The notes beneath the pieces are model-generated. The model was not told where the DNA came from. It did no database searches and saw only the letters and a program-made list of their open reading frames with translations. DNA of 64,000 bases from Billgrantia zhangzhouensis. Lineage in GTDB: Bacteria > Pseudomonadota > Gammaproteobacteria > Pseudomonadales > Halomonadaceae. The position numbers and the translations under genes are program-made. Positions 25,646 to 34,329 of this stretch are shown in pieces. Position 1 is the stretch's first letter; each line of letters starts with the position of its first letter. Location: contig NZ_JABFTT010000012.1 in NCBI RefSeq assembly GCF_021404465.1, positions 62,001-126,000 of the forward strand, written 5' to 3'.

Positions 25646-27346
25646 ATGGCACCGAGCCTGACCGAAGGCAGCCAGCAACGCTGGCTGCTTACCCTGTTGA
25701 CGATCGCTATCGTGGCGCTCAGCCTCGTGCCCAGTCTGCGCCTGCTGTTCGAAGCGCTGGGCGACCTGGCCCAAGGCAGCGAGGCTCCGCTGTGGCGCGT
25801 GCTTCAGGCCGAGAGTACTTGGCGGGCGCTGTGGCGCAGCCTCTACACCTCGGGACTGGGCATGCTGATCGCCCTGGCGCTGGGCAGCCTGTTCGCCTTC
25901 GTGATCACGCTGACGGACATTCGCGGCAAAGCCTGGCTGGTGTTCTGCTTCATGCTGCCGATGATGATTCCGCCCCAGGTCACGGCGTTGAGCTGGCTGC
26001 AGCTGTTCGGGCCCGCCAGCCCGCTGCTGAAGAGCATCGGTATGGCGCCGCCGTTGGGCAGCCCTCAGCCGCTCTATTCCGCCGAGGGGATCGCCCTGCT
26101 GCTGGGCATCCAGAGTGCGCCGCTGGTGTTCCTGGCACTGCGTACCTCGTTGCTTTCTCTGCCTCGTGAGTTGGTCGAGGCGGCTCGTATCAGCGGCGCC
26201 CGCCAGGCTCAGGTATGGGGGCAGATCATCCTGCCGGTATCCCGCGGTGGCCTGATTGCAGGCGGCGCCATGGCGTTCATCTCCAGCCTGGGCAACTTCG
26301 GCATCCCGGCCATGCTGGGCATTCCCGCCGGCTACTATGTACTGCCGACCCTGATCTATCAGCGCATGGCCAGCTTTGGTACCGGCGTGCTGGCCGAAAT
26401 GGCCTCGCTGTCGCTGTTGATCGGCGTGCTGGCACTGGCTGGCGTGGCGCTGCAACAAGCGTGGATGAAGCGCAGCCGCTTCGGCCTGGTGGGCCATTCG
26501 GGGCGTGCCCACGACTTTTCGCTGGGGCGCTGGCGCGGCGGCGTGACCGTACTACTGGTGACGGTACTGCTGGCGATACTCGTCGCCCCTCTGGCTGCGC
26601 TGGTGGTGAGTTCGCTGGTGCCTGCCATGGGCGTGGCGCTCACTTGGGAGACCGCCACGTTGAATGCCTATCACGAGGTGATCGGCCGCCAGGGGGCGAC
26701 CTGGCGCGCGGTGCGCAACAGCCTGTGGCTGGCGGGCGGTGCCGCCGTGGTGCTGATGCTCTGCAGCCTGCCGCTGGCCTACCGCCTACAGCGCTTGCCG
26801 CAGCGCTGGCAGAGCCTGGCGCTCAGTGCCATCGAGCTGCCCTACGCACTGCCGGGCGTGGTACTGGCAGTGGCCTGCATCCTGCTTTTCGTGCGTCCCA
26901 TTCCCGTGGTTAACGTGGCGCTCTACGGCACCCTGGGGCTGATTTTCGTCGCCTACCTGGCGCGCTTCCTGGTGGTGTGCCTCAAACCGGTGGCAGCCGG
27001 CCTTGCTCAGCTCGATCCCTCGCTGGAGGAGGCCGCACAGCTTGCTGGTGCCGGACCCTGGCGGCGACTGGGTGGCATCGTGTTGCCGCTGGTGGCGCCG
27101 GCGCTGTTCGCCGGTGGACTGCTGGTGTTCTTGCTGGCGGTAAATGAGCTGACTGTCTCGGCGCTGTTGTGGAGTGCCGGCAACGAAACCCTGGGGGTAC
27201 TGATCTTCAACCTCGACGAGGGGGGCGAGAGCGTACTGGCCGCCGCGGTTTCGGTACTGGTGGTCATGATGGTGGCGACGCTGATGCTGGCGCTCAGTCT
27301 GCTGGCGCCGCGCTTGCCCAAGGGAGTCGTGCCATGGCAGGGTTGA
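25646..27346 (+). CDS. ABC importer permease, fused double-domain (FbpB type)
   Basis: ATG 25646, two bases after the solute-binding stop, gives 566 residues with about twelve spans. It is a fusion of two permease domains, each with an EAA loop: ELVEAARISGARQAQVWGQIILP in the first half near residue 175 and DPSLEEAAQLAGAGPWRRLGGI in the second near 455. Both halves are intact, as in iron(III) FbpB and 2-aminoethylphosphonate AepW-type permeases. It forms the inner-membrane channel and ends 13 bases inside the ATPase gene. Confidence 0.92.
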   Translation: MAPSLTEGSQQRWLLTLLTIAIVALSLVPSLRLLFEALGDLAQGSEAPLWRVLQAESTWRALWRSLYTSGLGMLIALALGSLFAFVITLTDIRGKAWLVFCFMLPMMIPPQVTALSWLQLFGPASPLLKSIGMAPPLGSPQPLYSAEGIALLLGIQSAPLVFLALRTSLLSLPRELVEAARISGARQAQVWGQIILPVSRGGLIAGGAMAFISSLGNFGIPAMLGIPAGYYVLPTLIYQRMASFGTGVLAEMASLSLLIGVLALAGVALQQAWMKRSRFGLVGHSGRAHDFSLGRWRGGVTVLLVTVLLAILVAPLAALVVSSLVPAMGVALTWETATLNAYHEVIGRQGATWRAVRNSLWLAGGAAVVLMLCSLPLAYRLQRLPQRWQSLALSAIELPYALPGVVLAVACILLFVRPIPVVNVALYGTLGLIFVAYLARFLVVCLKPVAAGLAQLDPSLEEAAQLAGAGPWRRLGGIVLPLVAPALFAGGLLVFLLAVNELTVSALLWSAGNETLGVLIFNLDEGGESVLAAAVSVLVVMMVATLMLALSLLAPRLPKGVVPWQG

Positions 27347-28380
27347 CGATAGATCGTGTCACCAAACGCTTCGGCGAGCAGTGTGCCGTCGATGCGCTCT
27401 CGCTGGATGTCGCACCGGGCGAGTTCGTCGCTCTGCTCGGCCCCAGCGGCTGCGGCAAGACCACCATGCTGCGCATGCTGGCCGGCTTCGAGCCGCTTAG
27501 CGAGGGCGAGATTCGCTTGGGCGATCGCACCCTGGCCAGCCGTGAGTGCCACGTACCGCCCGAGCGCCGCAACATGGCGATGGTGTTCCAGTCCTATGCC
27601 CTGTGGCCGCACATGAGCGTGGCCGACAATGTCGGCTACCCGCTCAAGCTGCGCCGTCTGGAGGGTGATGCCTACCGGCGCCGGGTGGCCCAGGCATTGG
27701 CCCTGGTGGATCTTGCCGCCTACGCCGCGCGTTCGCCGCAGGAGCTGAGCGGCGGGCAACGTCAGCGCGTGGCGCTGGCTCGCTGCCTGGTTACCGACCC
27801 CGAAGTGGTGCTGCTAGACGAGCCCTTGGCCAACCTGGACCGCCACCTGCGTGCGACCATGGAGCAGAGCTTCCGCGAGTTTCATCGTCGCACCCGGGCC
27901 ACCATGATCTACGTGACCCACGACCAGAGCGAGGCGATGTCGCTGGCGGATCGCATTGCGGTGATGCGTGGCGGCCGGCTGGAGCAGTGGGCCACGCCAG
28001 AGGCGCTTTACCGCCGACCGCGCAGCGCCTGGGTGGCGAGTTTCATCGGCCAGGGCAGTCTGCTCGAGGTGGCTGCGGGGCGGCCGGGGCTGCACCTGGA
28101 AGAGGCTGCATTGATGCGTGGACTCACCGCCGTCGCCACCGAGCGCACCCAGCCGGTGCTGGTGCGTCCCGAGCATGTCACGGTGCTGCCCGAGTCGGCT
28201 TCCCAGCGCGGCCTGCGAGCGCGGGTGGAGAGCGCGACCTTTCGCGGCGAGCGCCACGAGCTGCACCTGCGCCTGGAAAGCGGCGAGACGCTGCTGGCTT
28301 ATCATCACACTGCGCTGGCCGAAGGGCAGGGGGTGGCGCTGCTGCTGCACGAGGGTTGGTGTCTAGAGCCCGACGCATGA
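27334..28380 (+). CDS. ABC importer ATP-binding protein (FbpC/PotA type)
   Basis: ATG 27334 lies inside the end of the permease gene and gives 348 residues. Walker A is LGPSGCGKTTML near residue 36, the Q-loop is MVFQSYALWPHMS near 85, the ABC signature ELSGGQRQRVALARCLV is near 137 and Walker B VVLLDEPLANLDRHL is near 158. The switch His lies in YVTHDQSEA near 192. A C-terminal TOBE domain (about 240-348) is typical of FbpC and PotA. It energises the importer. Its stop overlaps the following remnant by ATGA, which suggests a fourth gene once belonged to the operon. Confidence 0.94.
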   Translation: MAGLTIDRVTKRFGEQCAVDALSLDVAPGEFVALLGPSGCGKTTMLRMLAGFEPLSEGEIRLGDRTLASRECHVPPERRNMAMVFQSYALWPHMSVADNVGYPLKLRRLEGDAYRRRVAQALALVDLAAYAARSPQELSGGQRQRVALARCLVTDPEVVLLDEPLANLDRHLRATMEQSFREFHRRTRATMIYVTHDQSEAMSLADRIAVMRGGRLEQWATPEALYRRPRSAWVASFIGQGSLLEVAAGRPGLHLEEAALMRGLTAVATERTQPVLVRPEHVTVLPESASQRGLRARVESATFRGERHELHLRLESGETLLAYHHTALAEGQGVALLLHEGWCLEPDA

Positions 28381-28680
28381 GCCTGCGCATCGAGGTTCTC
28401 AGCGGCCTGGGAGAGAAGGCCCTCGTTGCCATCCTGGTCGAGGCCGAGGGCAAGCGGATGCCTTGGAGCGAGTCGTGACCAGCACGCTGCAGCGCGCCTG
28501 GCACACGGCAGAACTGGCGGTCCCTGGCCAGCAGGCCATTCGCTTGAGTGGACTCGATGAGCACGATTGGGAGCGGTTAGACCAACTGCGTCTGATGCCC
28601 TTGCCATCGAAGTAGAGCCCGGTAGCACGACTCGCGGTGCCAATGTCGACCCGCCTGACAGTGATATGGCGCAAAACTAG
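28377..28680 (+). pseudogene. Remnant(s) of a gene downstream of the ABC importer, probably an MBL-fold hydrolase
   Basis: The first frame (28377-28478, ATGA-coupled to the ATPase gene) encodes MSLRIEVLSGLGEKALVAIL and ends after 33 residues. The start resembles the N-terminus of metallo-beta-lactamase-fold hydrolases (beta strand, Gly-rich turn, ILVEAEGKR). A second frame, 28475-28615, codes 46 residues including AIRLSGLDEHDWERLDQL. A third, 28606-28680, codes EVEPGSTTRGANVDPP and continues the second if one base is restored. Two or more frame breaks in 300 bases look like a decayed gene or genes. I could not identify the second piece. The MBL assignment of the first is tentative. Confidence 0.45.
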
Positions 28681-28901
28681 GTTGTCATTTCCTCCTGTGC
28701 GATGAGAGCGTCGGCCAATGCCCGCGAAGCAAGAGCGAACTCCACGCGGGCCGCGCTGAGCGCGCTCAGATCCTTGCTGGTCGTATCGCGCACCAGCCGG
28801 TCCAGCTGCATCTTGGCCATGACTAGGCGCTTGCATAGCGTCCGATTATCGAGAGATTCCGATTCTGGCTCGGTCAATCTCGGCACGTTCATTGTGTTCA
28901 T
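28677..28901 (-). CDS. Small hypothetical protein
   Basis: The 74-residue reading frame starts at ATG 28901 with AGGGGG about 9 bases before. It encodes an acidic N-terminus (PRLTEPESESLDNRTL) and then a long predicted amphipathic helix, MAKMQLDRLVRDTTSKDLSA to the end. There is no signal peptide or membrane span. I recognise no family. It stands alone between the ABC remnant and the RlpA-like gene. Good ribosome site and typical codon use support it as a gene. Confidence 0.5.
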   Translation of the reverse strand: MNTMNVPRLTEPESESLDNRTLCKRLVMAKMQLDRLVRDTTSKDLSALSAARVEFALASRALADALIAQEEMTT

Positions 28902-29071
28902 CGTTATGTTCCCCCTGCGTCGCTTGAAACCGTGCGAGCTGCATGGCGCTCCCTGCCATGCGCTCATCAGGTATATCGACCCGGGTGGGGGGAACTGTAA
29001 TATTGACAGGAACGACTCGGCGATACTCGGTTATCGCCCGGGCGATGGAGCCTGGAAGAACTGGCTGTCGG

Positions 29072-29452
29072 CTACTGTATGGCAGTGACCATGACCGGTA
29101 CGGTGCCGCGATGGAGCATGCCGAGTTCGCGCGCCGCGCGCTTGGAGAGGTCGATGATGCGTCCCTTGACGAAGGGGCCGCGATCGTTGATCCGAACCTC
29201 GACTTCCTGTCCGGTATCCGCCCGTGTGACGACCACCTTGGTGCCGAGGGGAAGACTGGGGTGGGCGGCGGTCAGGGCTTGCTGATCGAAGGGTTCGCCA
29301 CTGGCGGTAGTGGCGCCCTGGAAGCGGTCGCTATAGTAGGAGGCAATGCCTTCTTCCTGAGCGTCGACTTCATGAGCCCAGGCGTTGGCTGCGAATACCG
29401 TGAACCATCCTGCCAGGCAAAATGCGAGCAACTTTTTGGGTTGGGCTCCCAT
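29072..29452 (-). CDS. RlpA-like double-psi beta-barrel protein
   Basis: The 126-residue protein has a signal peptide (residues 1-26, ending NAWAHE) followed by a single RlpA-type double-psi beta-barrel: GIASYYSDRFQGATTASGE near residue 35, LPLGTKVVVTRADTG near 68 and the active-site block VRINDRGPFVKGRIIDLS near 86. Full RlpA cleaves naked peptidoglycan glycans and carries a SPOR domain and lipobox; here both are missing, so it is a short periplasmic relative. Catalytic residues equivalent to the Asp and His of active RlpA are not all certain. It is monocistronic. Confidence 0.85.
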   Translation of the reverse strand: MGAQPKKLLAFCLAGWFTVFAANAWAHEVDAQEEGIASYYSDRFQGATTASGEPFDQQALTAAHPSLPLGTKVVVTRADTGQEVEVRINDRGPFVKGRIIDLSKRAARELGMLHRGTVPVMVTAIQ

Positions 29453-29625
29453 GGTTTTACCTCAGGTTATCGTGTGGCGGTTATCGCTTTCATCGATGAG
29501 GTGCCGGTGAGCGTTATGGATAGTACCCGCCAAGTATGCATGGGGCAACTTTAAAAGCCGACGAAGGCAGCATGATGGGAGACGCTTGGCGACGTTGGCA
29601 GCACGGTTCATCTCGCTGCTGGCAT

Positions 29626-30510
29626 TCAGGCGCCCTGGGCGCGGCTGGCGGATCGCAAGGGGGCTGCCTCTTCGGGAGCGATGAGCCGCAGGTTTGGCAC
29701 GGCCTCCGTGCGATTGCGTCCACCCTCCTTCGCCGCGTAGAGCCCTTCGTCGGCCTGGCTGATCAGGACGGAACGATTGGCGTGGCGTACCGGCAGCATC
29801 GAGGAGACGCCGATACTGACCGTGACATGCTTAGCCACGGGAGAAGCGGAAAAGGGCAGGGCGCGATCCTCCAGCATGGTATGGATTCGCTCGGCCATGC
29901 GTAGGGCGCCTTCCATACCGGTATGCGGTATCAGCAGTGCCATTTCCTCACCGCCATAGCGAGCAACGAGGTCGCCTGGCCGGGCGGCGGCGGCGCGCAG
30001 CACCTTGGCCACTTCGCGCAGGCAAGTGTCGCCGGCCTGGTGACCGTAGGTATCGTTGAAGCATTTGAAGCAGTCGATGTCGATCATCAGTAGGCTCAGG
30101 GGCTGACGCTCACGCGCCGCGCGGAGCCACTCCAGCTTAAATACACGTTCGAATTCGCGGCGGTTGGCGATACCCAGCAGGCCATCGCTGGCAGCCTGGC
30201 GAACGAGCTTCGCGTTGTGGGCCGCAAGGCGCTCGCGTTCTTGTAGCAGGCGTACTTCGCGGGTGCGGTAGACATGGTGTATCGGCAGCAACAACAGCAA
30301 CATCAGAGCGATGCCGCTGGCGAAGCCGGCGATAACGGTAGGCTCGGCTGCCAGTGAATCCAGAAAAGCGGTAGCGTTGGGAAAGAGTGCGGCCCTCTCG
30401 GGTACCAGGCCGTTGATGGCAAGTGCGGCGTCGAGCACCAGGGCGACAGCCAAGGCACATCCTGCAAGACCGGTTCTGCTGCTCGGTGTAGATTTGGACT
30501 TCGTCTGCAT
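29626..30510 (-). CDS. Membrane-bound diguanylate cyclase (GGDEF domain)
   Basis: The 294-residue protein has two N-terminal spans (about residues 15-35 and 58-78), a short linker helix and a GGDEF domain (about 105-270). The active-site motif reads GGEEM, with Met in the last position instead of Phe, which may or may not affect activity. An inhibitory I-site RPGD lies five residues before it. MIDIDCFKCFNDTYGHQAGD supplies metal and substrate contacts. It should make cyclic di-GMP from GTP under feedback control. No sensory domain beyond the short periplasmic loop is visible. Confidence 0.9.
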   Translation of the reverse strand: MQTKSKSTPSSRTGLAGCALAVALVLDAALAINGLVPERAALFPNATAFLDSLAAEPTVIAGFASGIALMLLLLLPIHHVYRTREVRLLQERERLAAHNAKLVRQAASDGLLGIANRREFERVFKLEWLRAARERQPLSLLMIDIDCFKCFNDTYGHQAGDTCLREVAKVLRAAAARPGDLVARYGGEEMALLIPHTGMEGALRMAERIHTMLEDRALPFSASPVAKHVTVSIGVSSMLPVRHANRSVLISQADEGLYAAKEGGRNRTEAVPNLRLIAPEEAAPLRSASRAQGA

Positions 30511-30619
30511 GGCATTCGTCTCTTTCCTGGGCCGTACGGGCCTTTGGCCCGGGGCAAGGTGACGACTTTGGCCAGCTTCCTCTCACGTATCCCTGCGATG
30601 TCTTGCTGTACCTTGGGCT

Positions 30620-30643
30620 AAAAAAAGGGCCGCAGAGCGGCCC
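30620..30643 (-). terminator. Orphan rho-independent terminator, minus strand
   Basis: Read on the minus strand, GGGCCGC-TCT-GCGGCCC is followed by seven T. This is the cleanest intrinsic terminator in the window. It lies 110 bases upstream of the diguanylate cyclase gene and no annotated minus-strand gene ends before it, so it must end an unrecognised minus-strand transcript from the stretch to its right. Confidence 0.8.
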
Positions 30644-31215
30644 AAGTACGCAGGGAACTAAAGGATAGTGCTAACTCATCGCAAGAGCGTGCCTTTGGCC
30701 GGTGAAAACAGGAGAAACATCTTGCCTGGCTTCATCCTGGATGCGTCGATTCATGACGAAACAGACGTTTCTGGTCACGGATGACGCTGTATCGCATTTG
30801 CGCTACTCGCCGTACCTTCTATTGCAAGGACATAAGCGAAAAGGATGCCAAGATTTTTCATACTCTTATAGAAACAGTGGCTTAGTTCCGCATTTGGCGG
30901 ATGAGACTCCGTCTGCAGCCGCTTGGAAAGGCCAAAGCCAGGTTGTCTCGTTGCTGTTTGGAGACACAATTTTGGCATTTTTAAGAATTTATAGAGAAAC
31001 CAATAAGTTAAGTGTTCCCTTTTGGAGACAGGGGTGGTGGCATGGCTGAGTCTGAACGACAGTCGATGGGGTTCAGGCGGAATGATGCATTTGACTCAAG
31101 TTCCGTCCTGGTAGTGGTTGCTGACCTCATGGGAGGGTAGACCGCAAGCGTCGCTCAGGCGAGACTGCCTTCGTCGTCCATTCCTACTCGGCCTCTTCAG
31201 ACAGGGAGAATCGAA
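30644..31215. other. 572-base A+T-rich stretch without a recognised gene
   Basis: This stretch is visibly richer in A and T than the surroundings, particularly 30750-31030. A plus-strand frame at 30702-31049 (115 codons) has odd composition and no recognisable domain, and a minus-strand frame at 30775-30978 (67 codons) is no better. TTTGGAGACA occurs twice as a direct repeat (30958-30967 and 31021-31030). It may be a decayed foreign insert or contain a small RNA ending at the orphan terminator. Confidence 0.5.
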
Positions 31216-31605
31216 ATGGCAAGTGTCTTTACCCGTATCATTCACGGCGAGCTGCCCGGTGAATTCGTCTGGTCAGACGCGCAATGCGTCGCCATCATGA
31301 CCCTCAACCCCATGAAGCCCGGCCATTTGTTGGTGATTCCACGTGAGGAGATCGACCATTGGGATGACATGCCGGTGGAGCTGAGCGCTCATCTCATGAC
31401 GGTATCGCAAAAGCTGGCCAAGGCCCTCAAGCGAGCTTTCCCCTGCGAGCGCGTGGGAATGATGATCGTCGGGCTCGAGGTTCCTCACGTGCACCTGCAT
31501 CTGGTTCCGATCGATGCGATGCAGGACATCCGGCTCGAAGGCTTGCCCCAGGCCCGGCCGGAACAGCTGGCGGAGCATGCCGACCGCATTCGTGGCGTGC
31601 TCTAG
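31216..31605 (+). CDS. HIT-family nucleotide hydrolase or transferase
   Basis: The 129-residue protein has the histidine triad HVHLHLVP near residue 94 and the upstream fold FTRIIHGELPGEFVWSD and LNPMKPGHLLVIPRE. HIT proteins hydrolyse AMP-linked nucleotides such as AMP-lysine or dinucleoside polyphosphates. This one is close in layout to HinT/YcfF but carries a longer C-terminal segment. A purine-rich GGGAGAAT precedes the ATG. It is monocistronic. Confidence 0.92.
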   Translation: MASVFTRIIHGELPGEFVWSDAQCVAIMTLNPMKPGHLLVIPREEIDHWDDMPVELSAHLMTVSQKLAKALKRAFPCERVGMMIVGLEVPHVHLHLVPIDAMQDIRLEGLPQARPEQLAEHADRIRGVL

Positions 31606-31789
31606 TCCGACACTGGATTGTCTCGGTGATTGCGTAAGCTATGGCCGCCACGTACGACATGGCTTACACACTTCAGGGGCAATGTCTGATAGTACTTCTG
31701 TGTCTCTAGGCTAGTATGGATGTCTTCCTAAGCCTGCTGTCGTCACGGCAGGCAGTATCGTCCAGGCGCTGGGCTTATTGGAGGGCACG

Positions 31790-32173
31790 GTGCACGAGAA
31801 ATTGCTAGAGACACGTCGGCAATGGTATGCCGCCTATATCGATGGCAACGTTGGTCGGCTCGATCACATCGAGAGCGACGGCTTCATGGTGATCAATGCG
31901 GCAGGCCTGCAGGGCAAGCTGGATCAGCTAGGCAGTATTGCCGAGGCCGTGGCGGCCGGCCAATGGTTCGCCCGCGGCAGTCGCGCCGAGGACGCCATCC
32001 TCAAGGTCCTGGCGCTGGGCAATGTGGTGTCGATCTATGGGCAGGGCCGCATCGTCGGTGACGAGCGATCCCGACCCTGGCTGCATTTCAGCGAGCTATG
32101 GCACAAGGAGGATGGAGAGTGGCGTGTGCTGACATTGCACTTCACGATGGCTTCCTCCCCGGCCGCTACATGA
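31790..32173 (+). CDS. SnoaL/NTF2-like protein (DUF4440 type)
   Basis: GTG 31790 has GGAGG 5 bases before and gives 127 residues. The sequence has the alpha-plus-beta cone fold pattern of NTF2-like proteins: an N-terminal helix RRQWYAAYIDGNVGRLDHI, then SDGFMVINAAG, and the C-terminal strands SRPWLHFSELWHKEDGEWRVLTLHFT. Members bind small ligands or act as isomerases or adaptors, and no catalytic pair is clear here. It has no signal peptide. Confidence 0.75.
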   Translation: MHEKLLETRRQWYAAYIDGNVGRLDHIESDGFMVINAAGLQGKLDQLGSIAEAVAAGQWFARGSRAEDAILKVLALGNVVSIYGQGRIVGDERSRPWLHFSELWHKEDGEWRVLTLHFTMASSPAAT

Positions 32174-32238
32174 CCGTGAAGCAGCCCCAAACGCGGCATT
32201 GACCAGCCGACGATCGCAACCATCGGCTGGCTAGTTCC

Positions 32239-33555
32239 TCAACTGCGCGGCTGGACGCAATTGGCGTAGAAGCTCACGGTGGCGGGCCAGTCGCTGAATA
32301 TGCCAATGACACCGACATCCTGAACCAGCGTATCGAGGGTGATCAGCTTATCGCCTTCGCGGCGTATCACCTCCTCGGTGGTGTGATGATACCACTGCCC
32401 ACCTTCGGCCAACGGGCCCGAGCGCTCGAGCGTCCAAGTGATCAGCGCCAACCCCGCTTCGCGGGCCCGTTCGGCATACTCGGATGGCACGATACGCTTG
32501 TCGCCCTCACCGAACCCCGGGTTGGCGGCCAGCAGCATCCAGGTGGGCGGGGCCAGAATGCGAACGCCCCGTTCGGCCAACTCTTCCATGCTCGGCGACC
32601 AGGTGTCGGGGACGGTGTGGTCGAAGCCCTCATCGTCGTAGCGGCCGTCCAGATACACCGCCTGCTGGCCGAACTCAGGTTCGTTCTCGATCCAGTGGAG
32701 CACATCGTCGAGATTGAAGGATTGAGCGAAGACATCGCTGGGCGACACGCCCGCTGACTTGTATTCGTCGATCATCTTCTGCGCGTAATCCTCCTGGCTC
32801 ATGCTGTTGAAGGGCATCTCGACGTCGGGCGCCTTGAGTTCGGGGGTCATCTTCACACCGAGTTCCTGAAACAGTGCGATGGTGTCGGCATGGCTCATCA
32901 GGGTGCCGCGCGTGGCGTAGAGGTTGGTGCGCCAGCCGGGAGTCCCAGCCAGGTACTCCTCGAGGCTGTGCGCCTCTCGGTTGGCGCCTTCCATGGTGCC
33001 GCGCAGGGTGCGGAATTCGGCCAGGGTGATGTCGCTGGTACAACAGCGGATCTCGGCGGCATTGGTCAGCTCGCCGCTTTCGCTATTGATTTCCGGCGGC
33101 ACGCTGCACTTCTGGGCCAGCTCGGTTGCCACGATATTGGTGGTGTAGTGCAGGTCGCACTGGGAGTGGCGACACACCAGCTCATTGTCGCTGGTGAAGG
33201 TGACGTCGCACTCGACGATACCGGCACCGCCTTGAACGCCGGCCAGGTAGGATTCGAGGGTGTGCTCGGGGAACTGCAGCGGTGCACCGCGATGGGCGAT
33301 GGCAAGATTGGTAGCCTGCCAGTCCGTGTGCTGGGCGGCGCATTCGAGCAACTCGGCCTTGAGTTCACGTTCACGCTCGGTCTCTTCGCTCATGTCGTTG
33401 AGCAGAAACAGGGGGCGCGGGCCGAGCGTTACCTGGCGTGCGGCATCGAGCAGGGCATCGTTCCACTCGGGGGCGCTCCCGGCTGTTTCATGAGCGAATG
33501 CCGGTATGGCGATCAGTGCTCCCAGACAGGCCAGGATGGGAAGTGCTTTTTTCAT
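32239..33555 (-). CDS. Periplasmic glycerophosphodiester phosphodiesterase
   Basis: ATG 33555 opens a 438-residue protein with a Sec signal (residues 1-22, IAIPAFAHE). The GDPD TIM-barrel motifs are complete: [18 protein letters not shown] near residue 86 with the catalytic His, [19 protein letters not shown] near 114, MTPELKAPD near 236 and [11 protein letters not shown] near 368. It cleaves glycerophosphodiesters to glycerol-3-phosphate and an alcohol in the periplasm, like GlpQ. An insertion of about 70 residues with several Cys ([15 protein letters not shown]) between the HRG and EL motifs is larger than in GlpQ and may form disulfides. The nearest relatives are probably secreted GDPDs of marine bacteria (inference). 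Confidence 0.92.
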   Translation of the reverse strand: MKKALPILACLGALIAIPAFAHETAGSAPEWNDALLDAARQVTLGPRPLFLLNDMSEETERERELKAELLECAAQHTDWQATNLAIAHRGAPLQFPEHTLESYLAGVQGGAGIVECDVTFTSDNELVCRHSQCDLHYTTNIVATELAQKCSVPPEINSESGELTNAAEIRCCTSDITLAEFRTLRGTMEGANREAHSLEEYLAGTPGWRTNLYATRGTLMSHADTIALFQELGVKMTPELKAPDVEMPFNSMSQEDYAQKMIDEYKSAGVSPSDVFAQSFNLDDVLHWIENEPEFGQQAVYLDGRYDDEGFDHTVPDTWSPSMEELAERGVRILAPPTWMLLAANPGFGEGDKRIVPSEYAERAREAGLALITWTLERSGPLAEGGQWYHHTTEEVIRREGDKLITLDTLVQDVGVIGIFSDWPATVSFYANCVQPRS

Positions 33556-33647
33556 GGCGTGTCTCGCTTTCTTCCTTGTTGGCGTGGGCCGCGGCAGGCG
33601 CCTGTGGCCAGACTTGAGCGTAGCCATAGGCGGCCACGGCGGCCAGG

Positions 33648-34256
33648 CTAGCGCTCGGTCAGGGCCAGACGCGCCGCCATGGCGAGAAAACCCGCGGCGA
33701 AACCGCGCCGCAGCCAGGTCAGCATGGACGGGCGAGTCAGGATCCGCTGACGTGCAGTGGCCGCACCGACGCCGTAGACGATAAATACGACAAATGTCAT
33801 TAGCATGAAAGCGAGACTCAGCTGGATCATGGACATGAGCGGGGCGGTGCCGGCGTCGACGAATTGCGGCAGGAAGGCGAAGAAGAACAGGGTGAGTTTG
33901 GGGTTGAGCAGATTGAGCAGCACGCCGGTGCCGATCAATTGCCTGGCGGGAAGAGGGGCGAGGGCGGCGGTGGGTAGCGTTTCCTCCCGCGAGTTCAGCA
34001 TGCTAAGGGCGATGTAGAGAAGGTAGGCGATGCCCAGCAGCTTGAGCAGTTGGAACGCTGTCTCGCTTGCCTGCAGCAGCGAAGCCAGGCCGGTGATGGC
34101 CGCGAGCATGTGCGGCACGATGCCGAGAGTGCAGCCGAGCGCCGCGATGGTGCTGGCGCGCGTGCCATGCGTGATCCCGGTGGCGAGGGTGTAGAACACA
34201 CCGGTGCCGGGTGCGGCGACGACGACCAGCGAGGTCAACAGGTAGTCCAGTGTCAT
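33648..34256 (-). CDS. LysE/RhtB family exporter
   Basis: The 202-residue protein has six predicted spans. The first-span motif is [20 protein letters not shown], where most relatives have NPGP, followed by [18 protein letters not shown] near residue 68 and [20 protein letters not shown] near 112. It exports an amino acid or similar metabolite. The AraC regulator gene lies 73 bases upstream on the same strand, and the pair probably forms an operon. This is the second LysE exporter in the window; the other is at 22244. Confidence 0.9.
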   Translation of the reverse strand: MTLDYLLTSLVVVAAPGTGVFYTLATGITHGTRASTIAALGCTLGIVPHMLAAITGLASLLQASETAFQLLKLLGIAYLLYIALSMLNSREETLPTAALAPLPARQLIGTGVLLNLLNPKLTLFFFAFLPQFVDAGTAPLMSMIQLSLAFMLMTFVVFIVYGVGAATARQRILTRPSMLTWLRRGFAAGFLAMAARLALTER

Positions 34257-34329
34257 GGTAGGGCTCCGATAACGATTCGACGCTATCGTGGCGTTGCCAT
34301 GGGGGCCGTTTCTTGAACGAAATTGCAGG

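Noticed and set aside
30702..31049. 115-codon plus-strand ORF in the A+T-rich stretch
   Set aside because: No domain, no good ribosome site and odd composition; I describe the stretch but do not call a gene.
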